In this document: positions 1 to 10,000 of the stretch, one piece after another
How the letters are laid out: the number at the start of each line of letters is the position of its first letter
How positions within the stretch are numbered: the stretch's first letter is position 1
Origin: Phoronis ovalis
Taxonomy: Eukaryota > Phoronida > Phoronidae
Length of the DNA: 12,687 nucleotides
Direction of reading: 5' to 3'
Assembly (NCBI GenBank): GCA_028565635.1
Contig: JAOXYB010043115.1
Coordinates: 1 to 12,687 of the forward strand
Translations under genes and position numbers: made by a program
The notes under the pieces: model-generated
The model's input: only the letters and a program-made list of their open reading frames with translations
What the model was told of the DNA's origin: nothing
Databases searched by the model: none

Positions 1-203
1 AGTTGTAACTATGTAGTAAAGCAGACTTATATCTACATATACGAAGCATGCAAAGTTGTAACTATGTAGTAAAGCAGACTTATATCTACATATACGAAGT
101 ATGCACAGTTGTAACTATGTAGTAAAGCAGACTTATATCTACATATACGAAGCATGCAGAGTTGTCACAATGTAGTAAAGCAGACTTATATCTACATATA
201 CGG
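1..203. repeat. 53-bp tandem repeat, about 3.8 copies
   Basis: Units begin at 1, 54, 107 and 160, each with agttgt followed by a conserved core (gtagtaaagcagacttatat, then ctacatatacg). The first three copies differ at only a few bases, and the fourth has cacaa in place of aacta and runs into the next repeat. The array starts at the window edge, so its true length is unknown. The near-identity of the units suggests recent expansion. There are no spacers, so it is a minisatellite or satellite edge and not a CRISPR array. Confidence 0.95.
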
Positions 204-405
204 CGATGCTGAGAAAGAACATGGCAAAGTGTTCTAAAGGTTGGGTTAATACCGAAAAATGAATTTTAAGTAAATTTTGATTCCATAATATAAACACCCT
301 AAATCATCTACATATACGGCGATGCTGAGAAAGAAAAGGTTGAGTTAATACCGAAAAATGAATTTTCAGTAAATTTTGATTACATAATATAAACACCCTA
401 AATCA
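190..405. repeat. About 116-bp tandem repeat, two copies, one with a 17-bp deletion
   Basis: Unit 1 (190-305) and unit 2 (306-405) both start with atctacatatacggcgatgc and end in aaacaccctaaatc. Unit 2 lacks 17 bp present at 220-236 in unit 1; otherwise I see about three substitutions. The unit start atctacatatacg is also the 3' part of the 53-bp repeat, so the two arrays share a junction and probably arose by slippage or unequal exchange from one composite ancestor. Confidence 0.9.
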
Positions 406-571
406 TCACTGAGTGACTTATTTCTGATGGCAGCATCCACTTGTCGTAAAAAATAGAGATTGACAAAATTTAATACAACGGTGTATATAGCCCTGCAAAG
501 TATTCGGCCAGGTGGGCTTAAGACTAAACAATAAGTGACACAGAATTGAGAAATTATAATAGTATAAATGA

Positions 572-785
572 ACACTGTTTTATTTCATCTATGTGCAATA
601 ATGTTTGTCAAGGTCAAAACATGTACCTGCATAATATAGCTAAGGTGGTATGAAACATTTCAATTTTGAAAAACAAATGAAAAACATTGCATGCAGCTTC
701 GATTGTATAATGTGTTTGTTCCATAGATATTCAATCCAGGCGCAGGATCTTCCTATTATAAAGTGCAAGTATTCACCGTTTGTTT
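572..785. repeat. Older direct duplication, copy A
   Basis: This stretch aligns with 1043-1210. Landmarks shared in order are atgtttgt.aaggycaaa (601 here, 1082 in the other copy), an acctgc/tcctgc block, a tgtgtttgytcc block, and a gca.gatct.cctatt.taaag block. About 60 bp in the middle of this copy (roughly 635-695) is missing from the other. No coding potential was recognised, and it is probably an old interspersed repeat. Confidence 0.6.
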
Positions 786-1042
786 CTTTCATATTAAAAT
801 AGATACTTTAAAACCCACGACATTCTTCTTTGTAAATAATTTACATTTTTTCTGTTCCAATTCTTCCTGCAGTTTTTAACGAGTTGGTATCTGCACACTA
901 GAACCAGATATCATAATATTGCTTTAAGTGTACCTGGGGTTTGATAAAATGAATGGCAAAATAGTCTAAAAGCTAAAGGAATAAATGATATCACTGCGAG
1001 GGGGCCAGTCATTCATAATTTTATAATCGGAGATTTATTGGA

Positions 1043-1210
1043 CTTTGCTTTTCTTCTTTTTCGATGTAGTTTATAAGCAAGATGTTTGTGAAGGCCAAAC
1101 ATATTCCTGCAAAAATACATGAAGTTTTTACATTGTGTTTGCTCCGGCTATAGCTCTACAAACCATTTGCAAGATCTGCCTATTTTAAAGTTTACCATCG
1201 TTCAAGTTGA
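1043..1210. repeat. Older direct duplication, copy B
   Basis: This is the partner of 572-785, offset by about 481 bp at the atgtttgt landmark. It is shorter because of an internal gap relative to copy A. It ends about 75 bp before the protein relic at 1284, so it might be non-coding sequence of the same element, but no sequence link proves that. Confidence 0.6.
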
Positions 1211-1283
1211 ATAATAGTTCAAGTGTCGATGAATGGCAATACGCATTGTTTTGTATGGAAGGTTTAATTTGTGACTTTAACTA

Positions 1284-1653
1284 GCATCTGATAGCTTGGT
1301 GCAACATGTAATGAGAGCAAACTGTCACGTTTTTGTTTGGAAGAGGGCAACAGTTGTTATTTGAAATACCATCACCGCTTGACCATGGTTGGGAAGCTGA
1401 TGATGATAATGAACAATCAGTAGTAACTCCTATGTTTAAAGAATCAATTCCGCAAGGGCACAAAGGCTTGATCAGTTACAAATGCACCAAATGGTGTGTA
1501 CGGAATTGTCCAAGTCGAAAAGACACATTGCATGCACATAAGCATGCTGTTGCTTCGCTGATGAACGTTGTCCAAATACCTTTATAGTTTGAAGATGACG
1601 ATGATGATGATGACGACGATGATGACGATGATGATGATGATGATGACGATTAA
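1284..1653 (+). pseudogene. Broken C-terminal fragment of a repeat-borne protein with a cysteine-rich (CXC-like) tail
   Basis: Two frames must be combined. From 1284 one frame reads HVMRANCHVFVWKRA and stops at 1362. From about 1366 a second frame reads PSPLDHGWEADDD, then SYKCTKWCVRNC and a following basic stretch, and stops at 1585. After that TAG the same frame continues FE plus 19 Asp codons to TAA (1651-1653). From memory of a protein family found in many copies in invertebrate and fish genomes, the order is: an HxxRAxYQxxxW motif, a PSPxxxGW motif, a tesmin/TSO1-like CXC cysteine cluster, then often an acidic tail. Here several expected cysteines are replaced (Tyr, Ser, Ala), one frameshift separates the first two motifs, and a stop precedes the acidic tail. 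I read it as a dead mobile-element fragment. The family name and element class are not determinable here. The - strand copy at 11715-12240 supports the assignment. Confidence 0.6.
1594..1650 (+). repeat. (GAY)19 trinucleotide microsatellite
   Basis: Nineteen consecutive GAT or GAC codons, preceded by TTT GAA and followed by TAA. The tract is in the same frame as the second reading frame of the relic at 1284, just past its TAG, so it probably began as the acidic tail of that protein and then grew by slippage. The antisense histidine-rich reading is an artefact of this tract. Confidence 0.9.
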
Positions 1654-2139
1654 GACTAGACAAATATTATGTGTATATTGATGTATTATATTTGCTTACA
1701 AACATATTTTATTGTTAAAGAAAGGTGTATTTTGTAGTATATAAATATACCTGTGATTGTAGTGATACGGCACGTACTAACCGCAAGCTATGCATGAATA
1801 AAGGTAGGAAATACTGATTTTCAACTTGATTTCAATAAATCAGTTATACATAAGTGGATGTATACCAGTAAACAATTTAAACCTTTAAGACAGAAGTAAA
1901 CATACGTGGATGTAATATTTGGTACGGTCGCCATTTTAGATGATATCATAAGTCAGAACCTTCTTCCTATTCCCTTAAAAGTTAATTTTAGATTCGTTTC
2001 AAGACGTTAGATATACCTGATACAAACTAGAACAAAGGTTTATAACATATTTTGAAATAATTTAAGCATACAATGTACAACATGATATAAAAGATAAGTA
2101 AATGGCGTTTTTTTGCATACTCTGTATTACCCGATTTTA
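1654..2139. other. AT-rich intergenic stretch, nothing recognised
   Basis: I see no coding pattern, RNA gene or repeat shared with the rest of the window. An AATAAA at about 1796 lies after the relic but has no obvious transcript to serve. Confidence 0.5.
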
Positions 2140-2140
2140 G

Positions 2141-2311
2141 GGTTATAATGTAGCTTACCGTAGGTTTCCGAGCTATGCTTTTCTGTATATACAAAATACT
2201 GGTTTGTGATGCGGTAAAATGACGTCAGAAAAAACCGAGTGACTGTCACAAACTAGTATAGTTAGTACTTTATCGGGAGAGCATAACTCGGAAACTTACT
2301 GTAACATAACC
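2141..2311. mobile_element. Fold-back, MITE-like inverted-repeat element of about 171 bp
   Basis: The left arm starts ggttataatg and contains gtttccgagctatgc. The right arm, read as reverse complement, starts ggttatgtta and contains gtttccgagttatgc. The match continues inwards: actggtttgtga on the left pairs with tcacaaactagt on the right. Each arm is about 65-75 bp with mismatches and small indels, around a loop near 2215-2250 that contains TGACGTCA (2220-2227). There is no coding capacity. Flanks show no convincing target-site duplication, so the superfamily stays open. The arms are imperfect, which suggests an old insertion. Confidence 0.75.
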
Positions 2312-2796
2312 ATTATCACTATTAGAGGAAGTAATACATAGATGACAAATGTAAAAGAAATATTTAAAATATGGACAACTATAGTTGCCTTCTCTAATTT
2401 TACTAAAAGTACACATGCTCTGAAGCATGTCTCACAGCTCACAAAATAAGTTGCATTATTACTCATTTTACTTGCAGTTTGCAAAGTAATCCTAAATATA
2501 TTACATTGTAAAATTACTTTTATATTCACTTTTTTGTCATAAATCGTTGTTTTGAGCGGACTATTATTGTTGCAAAATTTATTCCATGTCACAAAATTAA
2601 CTATCAGTTGTCTTTCCAGCAGAATATTATCTCAGACATGTCATTTAATCAACACATTTATTAAATATTGTATTGATAGTTTCATAAACAATTATCAATG
2701 TCCCTCATTAAAGTACACGTCGTGTCTGAAAACGCCATGCAACGCATTCCTTACCCACCTAACAATATGGGTAACAGCGCTATTCTTAATCTGTAT

Positions 2797-2836
2797 AATG
2801 ATACCAAATGTGAAAGAAGTATACCAGAGGTCCTAC
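2797..2836. repeat. 40-bp direct repeat, copy 1
   Basis: The stretch aatgatac.aaatgtg followed by gtataccagaggt.ctac is shared with 3130-3168. The two differ by a few substitutions and a 1-bp indel. Weaker likeness may extend on the right. It is likely a fragment of an interspersed repeat. Confidence 0.7.
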
Positions 2837-3129
2837 GAAAATCAAATTTTTCATCTGAGCGTGATGAGATACCTACAAGGGACAATTCACACCTATACAA
2901 ACACTAAACGTCACGGTTTTTATAACTTTATAGGGTGCTGTTTCAAATAATTTGACTAGTTAAATGTCCTTGCGATGAGAACAGTATCTCATTAACTCTT
3001 ATGTATAGAATCTTATAATCATTGCCTCGTAATGGATGCCTCACCACGCTCCGATGATTCAAGAAGTAGGTACACATTTATAGGACGCTTATGTTTTCCC
3101 GACTAAAATCTGCATAAAAGTCTCTATCC

Positions 3130-3168
3130 AATGATACTAAATGTGGAGGTGTATACCAGAGGTACTAC
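3130..3168. repeat. 39-bp direct repeat, copy 2
   Basis: Partner of 2797-2836, 333 bp downstream. The core gtataccagaggt is identical in both. A related cctggtat in opposite orientation occurs at 3284-3291, which may be a further broken arm or chance. Confidence 0.7.
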
Positions 3169-3437
3169 TTTTTAAAACTACAAGTCTTTCAAAGGGATGC
3201 TTTTTAGCAGCCTATATACGCGCTAAGTTTTGCTTAACCCTGTGTTCGCGCATGTGGACCCACCCTTTATATAAGTGACCCCCCTGGTATAACTACACAG
3301 TCTCAGCTTTGTAAATGCAAGTAATCCTGAATATCTTCTGAAGATCACTCAAATCTCTTTCATCTAGGGGACACAATATATAATGGTTAATTCATATTTA
3401 AATATCCGACACGTGAGTAAATCTTAAACTGTCATCG

Positions 3438-3467
3438 ATTGGTTACCTGTAAATAAAAAATAATAAA
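3438..3467 (+). promoter_or_regulatory. Candidate core promoter of the ankyrin gene
   Basis: An inverted CCAAT box (attgg, 3438-3442) is followed by an A/T-rich TATA-like stretch (taataaaag, 3461-3469). A start site about 30 bp further on would fall near 3490, just before a good splice donor at 3522. This is inferred from spacing only; in such AT-rich DNA TATA-like strings are common by chance. Confidence 0.35.
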
Positions 3468-3489
3468 AGCTCTTTTCATGTGTTCAACC

Positions 3490-3521
3490 TAGTCTGCATC
3501 TGCAAGATCTGACGTCAACAA
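3490..3521 (+). other. Candidate non-coding first exon (5' UTR)
   Basis: The stretch ends caacaa|gtgagtatt, a strong splice donor at 3522. It pairs well with the acceptor tttgtctgttttag ending at 3947, giving a 426-bp 5' UTR intron. The 5' edge is a guess from the TATA-like string. No ATG lies within it. Confidence 0.35.
3510..3517. promoter_or_regulatory. CRE-type palindrome TGACGTCA
   Basis: A perfect CREB/ATF consensus lies within the candidate first exon. The same octamer occurs at 2220 (loop of the fold-back element) and 6435 (intronic exon relic), so its presence here may be coincidental. Confidence 0.3.
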
Positions 3522-3947
3522 GTGAGTATTTCTGGTTCTACGTTATTATTTAATACTTCCAGACCCGAATGACATGAAACATATCAATTTTATTGTGAGA
3601 ACTTTGATGATTATGGAGTAATTGTTGGTGATATATTTATGGGATTTATGACATAAGTCTTGTAAGAAAAATTTCAGTGGGCTTTTTGTAGATCAGTCTG
3701 AACAGTAACGACACTGCCATGCTACGTCGTTTTTTACGCTTAAAACCAGAGAAACAAACGATAAAATATCGTTAAATTTTAAAGCCTAATTATTTATTGC
3801 CTTTTGTATTCACCTGTGCGCCGCCACAATTTATCAGATTTCACAAAAATCATTTTTCGCAGCACACAATGAAATGTCATTATTTAGTAATTTCTTGATC
3901 AAGTGATAAAAAGTATGATTTATACGCTTCGAGTTTGTCTGTTTTAG

Positions 3948-4015
3948 GTTGAACAAACACAGAACTCGAGAACACCTTTCAATTTATAGTAGTAATCTAC
4001 AAGAATTGTTGTACA
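3948..4015 (+). other. 5' UTR part of the start-codon exon
   Basis: It follows the acceptor at 3946-3947 with a clear pyrimidine tract. It contains no upstream ATG, so the first AUG in the spliced message would be the MGK start at 4016 (acaATGG, A at -3 and G at +4). Confidence 0.5.
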
Positions 4016-4024
4016 ATGGGAAAG
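4016..4024 (+). CDS. Coding exon 1: start codon plus two codons (MGK)
   Basis: ATG GGA AAG is followed directly by the strong donor GTAAGG at 4025. Codon phase is 0, matching the phase-0 start of the ankyrin exon at 5579, so the joined N-terminus reads MGKLHDAAKRGD. That is a natural beginning for a small ankyrin protein, whose first repeat usually starts within a few residues of Met. Kozak context is good. No better in-frame ATG with a donor is evident in the 1.5 kb upstream of exon 2. Confidence 0.7.
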
Positions 4025-7000
4025 GTAAGGTAGCGTAATAACCATGGTTATGTTATGTTTCCGTTATCAGTAGATTATCTCTGAATATTGATGTCCACAT
4101 GTTACGCGTGGGTGCGTTAATAGAAGAGTATTTTATGAGTCCTGAATGGTAATTATTACAATATTAATGAGGATACCACTGTCACTGATGGTCAGATTTT
4201 CTATCTAGCACACGTTATCGACATTTGGGGACATGACGTAGAATAACTATAATACTTGCCGCCCATGTCCTCTATGTAGGTCATCAGTTCAAGTGTTTTT
4301 GTTTTCACAAATCTTTGGGATTTAGAAGGAATTTAAGACACACTATCTAAGAGATCAAGTGAATTTCTTTTACGCTGCTGACTAGTATATTGCGTATATG
4401 AAGTAAGTGTAGCCAGTTCTCTCTAACCCGAACGTTTTAAGAATACCGTGAACCTGAATAACAATCACATACATGTAGCTCTCCAATCTAATAAACACAG
4501 CTTTCTGGGAATATTTAAATTCACACTAAATAATCCACCAAATCTATGCAAATAGTGTATTAATAAAAACATTTCTTGGCATTTCCTTACTTAGTTGTAT
4601 AATAGCGTGTGCGCAATTAACGCTAATCACTGTTACCGTAAACGTGTAAATACAGATAATATAATGCTGGCAACTGTTTACCAAAGCCGTTTATGTTATA
4701 TTGCGATGTCTGTACTACTTGTTACAACCTTTATTTAGAAGTAACTTTACTTCTCCCAAAGCCGAGAGTCACAATCGTATCTGACCATCTAATCATTCTA
4801 ATGAAATATCTTAGGTAATGCCAAGTTTGAGTTTTTTAATGTTATCTTTTCTGTTTTCATTGCACACTGCGGCAGAGCTAAAATTTCAGAATAATATATC
4901 CTTGAAAGAAAAACCAGTTTAAACAGAGAGAGAGATTGGTTGGTAATTACCTACAAACCGCATTATATGTTTTTACATTCGTTTTGTTTTATTTTATCAA
5001 TTTACTGAGACGTTTTAAAGAATATAAATGATGCGCTCAATTATGAAATTAATGTTTACAGGAAAAAAAAACCTGAAAGAAAAACTAAAAGTAAATATAT
5101 TGCCTTGTAACTTCGGATATAGGATTTTTCTTTCTCTATATAAGACATATTCTCTATAGTTTTTCGATGTCGTTCATTGTCATATAATTTCTTGTCAACA
5201 AATGTGTAGGACTGGTAATTATCTTGCAATAATAAAATATGTGGCTCAACAATGATGTTTGAGTTTTGCGAAAAACACAGATGCTTTTAAATTTTACTAT
5301 ATTCCCTTCAAATCGACATCTGGAACGGTTTCGAAGCAATTTATGGGTGAACACGCGTATTATTCATCTTTAAATAATCTTAGTCAGATATGTAACAGGT
5401 CTGATTCTGATAAATACGATATGTGGATAAAATTGCACAGCCAGTTGTGTATACCGTAGCTCGTGACCATTCCAAGCAAGTAAAGACATAACACGATTAA
5501 ACATTATTTCCGAGGTTATGTTTGATTTTACGTAAGGGCATGAAGTTTGGGGAGTTAATGGTACCTTTTCTGTTTCAGTTACATGATGCTGCAAAACGTG
5601 GAGATGGTAAAGAAGTGACAAGATTTCTACAGGAAGAACAGTATGACGTGAATAAATTGGATATGGACTGGGTGAGAAGGAGTTTTAATGTATTAATATT
5701 ATCAAAAATATTTGACATATGAGCCTGCAGTTATGTTCACGACTGGTTGTATGTCGTATATTATTAGTTTGAGGTATATAAAATATGATAAGTTTAAGCA
5801 TCATATTGGATATCATTATATCATAACTATGAAGCTGTAACTAATAACCGTTCAATATGATCCATTTAACCTTTTGATTCTTTGGTTACTAGTTATTCCA
5901 GATCCTCATCCGGATCTTAGTTGATAGGTAATATATCGAGTGATAATTTAATGAAATATAACGTACTACAGTAACATTTTATAGATAACAGTCAACTATG
6001 GTTTTGTGTAAAACTGCAGTCTGGTCTCTGATATCCTTAGTACCGCTGAAAATAGTCAGTTCTGAAAAAAAAACCTAGCTACATGTTGATGTGTCTACTA
6101 TATGTGTATTCGTCTACTATTCAATAATTAGTGATAGCTCGGGTTCTTAATTATTTATATTGTTACCATTTACCGGTACAGTAACATATGTGGATTCGAA
6201 TAGATAGATAATGCAATGACAAGAACATGTACATTGTGTATTGTACAGTTTATATTAAACAGTTGATTGAAGTATTAATTAAATTATTCCCCAAAAATTA
6301 ATACACTTTTGACATGATTATGACGTAATCGGATGTTCATACATAATTGATGTTAGATGGGACTCTTAATTAAATATAGATTAGTTTAACTCCTGCTTGT
6401 TACTTGGCAAAATACAATTGCATTGAAGTAGTTGTGACGTCATGGTGATGTGATCGTATTTAGTGGTAACTGTTGTACATTCTTCATCATGTTTAGTTTG
6501 ATTTGACTCCTCTTTATTAAGTTATATAATATAATCATATCAAAGTGTGTTATTGTGACGTTATGGTGATTTAATCGTCTTTAGTGGTAGCTAATGTTCT
6601 TCATTATTTATAGCTTGGTAATACTCCTCTTTATTACGCTGCATCAAACAATCATATTGAAGTAGCTGAGATCATGGTGAATCATAATGCTGATGTCAAC
6701 AAAGGAAACCACACACCTTTACATGCTGCTGTGGATAACGGTCACGTTCAAATGGTTAAATGGCTGCTGGAACATGGAGCAGATCCAAATAAACCGCATG
6801 AGGTAATAATAAGTCATCCCTACATAAAGCCGAAATTTTCTATCATGATATATGATTTTTATTAAGTACAAGGCGACCGTGGATTAAAATGATGATTCCT
6901 TGTTAATGACCGCGTTAGTTTGATGAATCTGGTATATAATCAGTTAAAAATAATAAAGATAAAACAGACTACATAAACCCCATAAATTGATATTCAACTA

Positions 7001-10000
7001 ACTAATACAGTTATTATTATAATTATGTGAAATAATAATGTCTCAAAACTGAAATGTTTATGAGTTATTTAGACTTGTGTGTATGTTATGTGCATCACAA
7101 TAAATAATGTTTATCTACCTGCATATAGATAATGTTGCGGATATATATATATCTTGAGAGTTTTATACACGTACAACGTTGAATGAAGTGTAACTGTCAA
7201 TGAAACAAAACTTATGTAATTACACATTATTTTGTTTTATTCTACGTGTTTATCGTATGATTATCCGTACATTTAACTTATTTATGTTTCAAAAGTGAAA
7301 TGTTTATGATTTATTTAAATTTGTGTGTATGTTATGTGCATCACAATAAATAATGTTTATCTACCTTCATATAGATAGTGTTATAGATAGATATCTTGAG
7401 AGCGTTGTAGACATACAAAGTTGAATGAAGTGTAACTGTCAAAGAAACAAAACTAATGTAATTACACATTGTTTTGTTTTATTCTGGTGTTTATCGTATG
7501 ATTATCCGTACATTTAACATATTTACGAAGATTATTATAACGACGCATGATTATCTGTTTACATTCTTTGTTATTTATGATAAGCTGGTAATCCTCTTAA
7601 TTTCAAAATAGTTCGTGTTTTCGTAGAAGTTATTTTGTATGTGTTATACAATACACCTGAGGAGAAGAATAACACACAGAAGGTATACGTCAACATAACA
7701 AACAGTTACAAATACAGATTAGTATGCATGACGGTATCTCTCATTCGTAAATCGAAAAACGTCATCGTATCTCTTATTTTACATTTAGTTATTCAGTGTC
7801 TCTACTGCGTTACATTCGGCTTCTAAGATGAGTAAAGTGGAGATAGCGGAGATTTTACTGGCACACGGAGCAGACCCTAACATTAAGGACGATGTAAGCA
7901 GAATATCAATTCACAGAAGATAATTAAACATTATTCAAATAAATCCAGGAATATGCATCGTTAATAGGTGTTAACCTAACCTATTCAATTAAAGTGGTAA
8001 CTCAGTTTGCCTCGTTTTTAAAGGGAAACTTTAATTTCTGTCTCTCTACTGTATGAAATTAAAATTACAAAACAACGTTAAACTATTTATTTCTGTAATG
8101 TTTATGAGTTATTTTAATTTCTAAATTTTCTTGTCATGGCACAAGATGTACCTGGTTATGTTTTATTTTTAGTATGGTAAGAGTTCATTGGACAAGGTTA
8201 AAGACAAAGATTCTGCTCTTTATAAGATGTTACTGGTAAGAAATAGTATATTTTTGGCTTCGTAAATTTAGCTATTTGTACAATTCCTTTTTCTTGTAAT
8301 GTTTATTGAACAAAAAGCCTGAAAAATAATCAGGGAAAATAACACCTTCTTGGAGTAGTTATAAAGTATTTACGATAAACGATGGCTATATTTAAACAAC
8401 AAAGAGAATCAGGGAGAATTGTGTTTTATTTATAAGAAAAAATTATCAATATAAGGCAACAAGTTGAAAGTAACTATCAAATTATCATGACATTAAAATG
8501 CGTTAATTCGAAATTTTACTTGTGGTTTTAAATTTATAACTTATTAATACCAACAAATGATTCATTTATAGGAGTGATGAAAATATTATTTAAAACTTGC
8601 GTAAATCCAAGGACGCCGCAAATTTTAAATTTACATATTTCTATTATAATGTTGTAGTGTTGTTTTGTATATTGCTTCATTGTTTTCAACAATGTGTGGG
8701 ACTACTGATGCAATGAAATCCATTCCACTATGTTAATTCCACAGGGAAACCATCCAAGTCCAACCTAAAGCGTAAACTTAACTTGAACGCACAAACTGGA
8801 CGTTTTTTGTCTAAAATTAAAACAAAAATGCATTTTTTTGTGAAAGGTGCTAAAATTAGTCTAGTTGTAAAGAATGCAAGTGGTAACAAAAATCGTTATA
8901 CATTTCGATCCCCAAAACAAAGAATAAGAGTAAAGTTTGCATAAAACTGAACTTCTTGACAAATGTGAACCCCATTCTTGTGTTTCTCGGTGACTTAGGT
9001 ATTTTTCTTCAAGCTGTTTTGTTATAATATAAAAACATCATAAATGCAAATGTACGACAAGTAGTAACATTTAGCATTTTCTAAGTGTGGTTTCATACAT
9101 ACGTCGCAGATATTGGCTCCCATACCACCAAGCAATAAACATGTCAATTTGTTTTGTAATAGTGAAGTGAAAACAAAAGCCCAATCATTCTACCTCATGT
9201 TAAATATCCTCCCGAACTCAAGGCGACTATGAGCCTCCTGGTGGTCGGTTGTTTGGATATGGATCAAGCAAAGTAACAACCGTTGTTATTAAAGAGTAGT
9301 TATTAAGGCAACACACATTTTAAAAAACCCTCGTTTCTATAAATTTACGAATTTACGATCTCAGTAGTGACATCCTATTCGACATACAGATGTATTGGCT
9401 ATAACTTGTCCGGATAATTGCACTAAGCTATTGTTAGTGCGCTCATGTTACATGCTGTTGCTAAAGAGGGGATCTGACTAAGTTTTGCTGCAATTCAACA
9501 ATGTGTATTGCGTGCGCAAATATAATTTTTATCACAAAAAATAATAAAAATAGTATTTCGTAGAACGAGAACTTTGAAAATAGAGTATTACAAGTTTATT
9601 TATTCCTATTTTTTGTCTAATATGCAATATTTGCACCAAATCAAGTAACTGAGCAGACTTCCCGTTTTGTTCCTCATAGGTAATTACACTACCGTAAAAT
9701 CTTTAAACGTAGTCAACAATAGTAGTACATGGTTTTTAACGTCTCCGATGTCAAAATTAAGTTAAAATTCCTGAGAATGGATCTTTTTACTTTGTTTGTA
9801 TAAGTAACTTTCACGTTTAAGTTTTCGAAATTTATCTATATTATTGGAATTTAAACTTGGACAAATTAGTGGCAGATTAAGGAGTTAACGGTAGCTCTAT
9901 AACTGAAAACCTTCTATTCCATAATCCAGTGTAAAAACGCCCCATGTAAGGTTTTTCTATTTATTAATATGTGTTTCCATTAAAGTAAAACAATGAACTT

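Larger units (their letters stand above)
2312..3430. other. Intergenic stretch upstream of the ankyrin gene
   Basis: Apart from the repeat pair listed separately (2797 and 3130), I recognise nothing. The long open frame at 2552-2950 has no domain pattern, is low in complexity and overlaps another frame of similar quality, so I do not call it a gene. The stretch at 3240-3300 (gtggacccaccc and gacccccctggtat) is more GC-rich than its surroundings but has no assignable role. Confidence 0.5.

Noticed and set aside
1-203. Repeats considered as a CRISPR array
   Set aside because: Units are directly adjacent with no unique spacers, and the window is eukaryotic.
1472-1663. Histidine-rich open frame on the - strand
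   Set aside because: It is the antisense of the GAY microsatellite and of the relic at 1284-1653.
2552-2950. Longest single open frame (132 codons, +)
   Set aside because: No domain pattern, hydrophobic low-complexity composition typical of AT-rich DNA, an equally plausible overlapping frame at 2698-2907, and no promoter or splice context.
5154-5621. Several open frames of 66-83 codons on both strands near the first ankyrin exon
   Set aside because: They overlap one another, cross the true splice acceptor at 5578 and show no conserved pattern.
6270-6388. Possible third, older upstream copy of the 117-bp exon-head unit
   Set aside because: Only scattered likeness (atgacgtaatcggatg), with no actcct landmark at the expected spacing.
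7797-7826. Alternative acceptor AG at 7795-7796 for the fourth coding exon
   Set aside because: It shifts the frame relative to the preceding exon and destroys the TALHSAS ankyrin repeat; the AG at 7787-7788 keeps phase 0.
8737-8775. Cryptic acceptor ttccacag with a short frame GNHPSPT then stop
   Set aside because: In phase with the gene, but only seven codons with no likeness to the lysine-rich tail exons. The exon at 10192 is far better supported.
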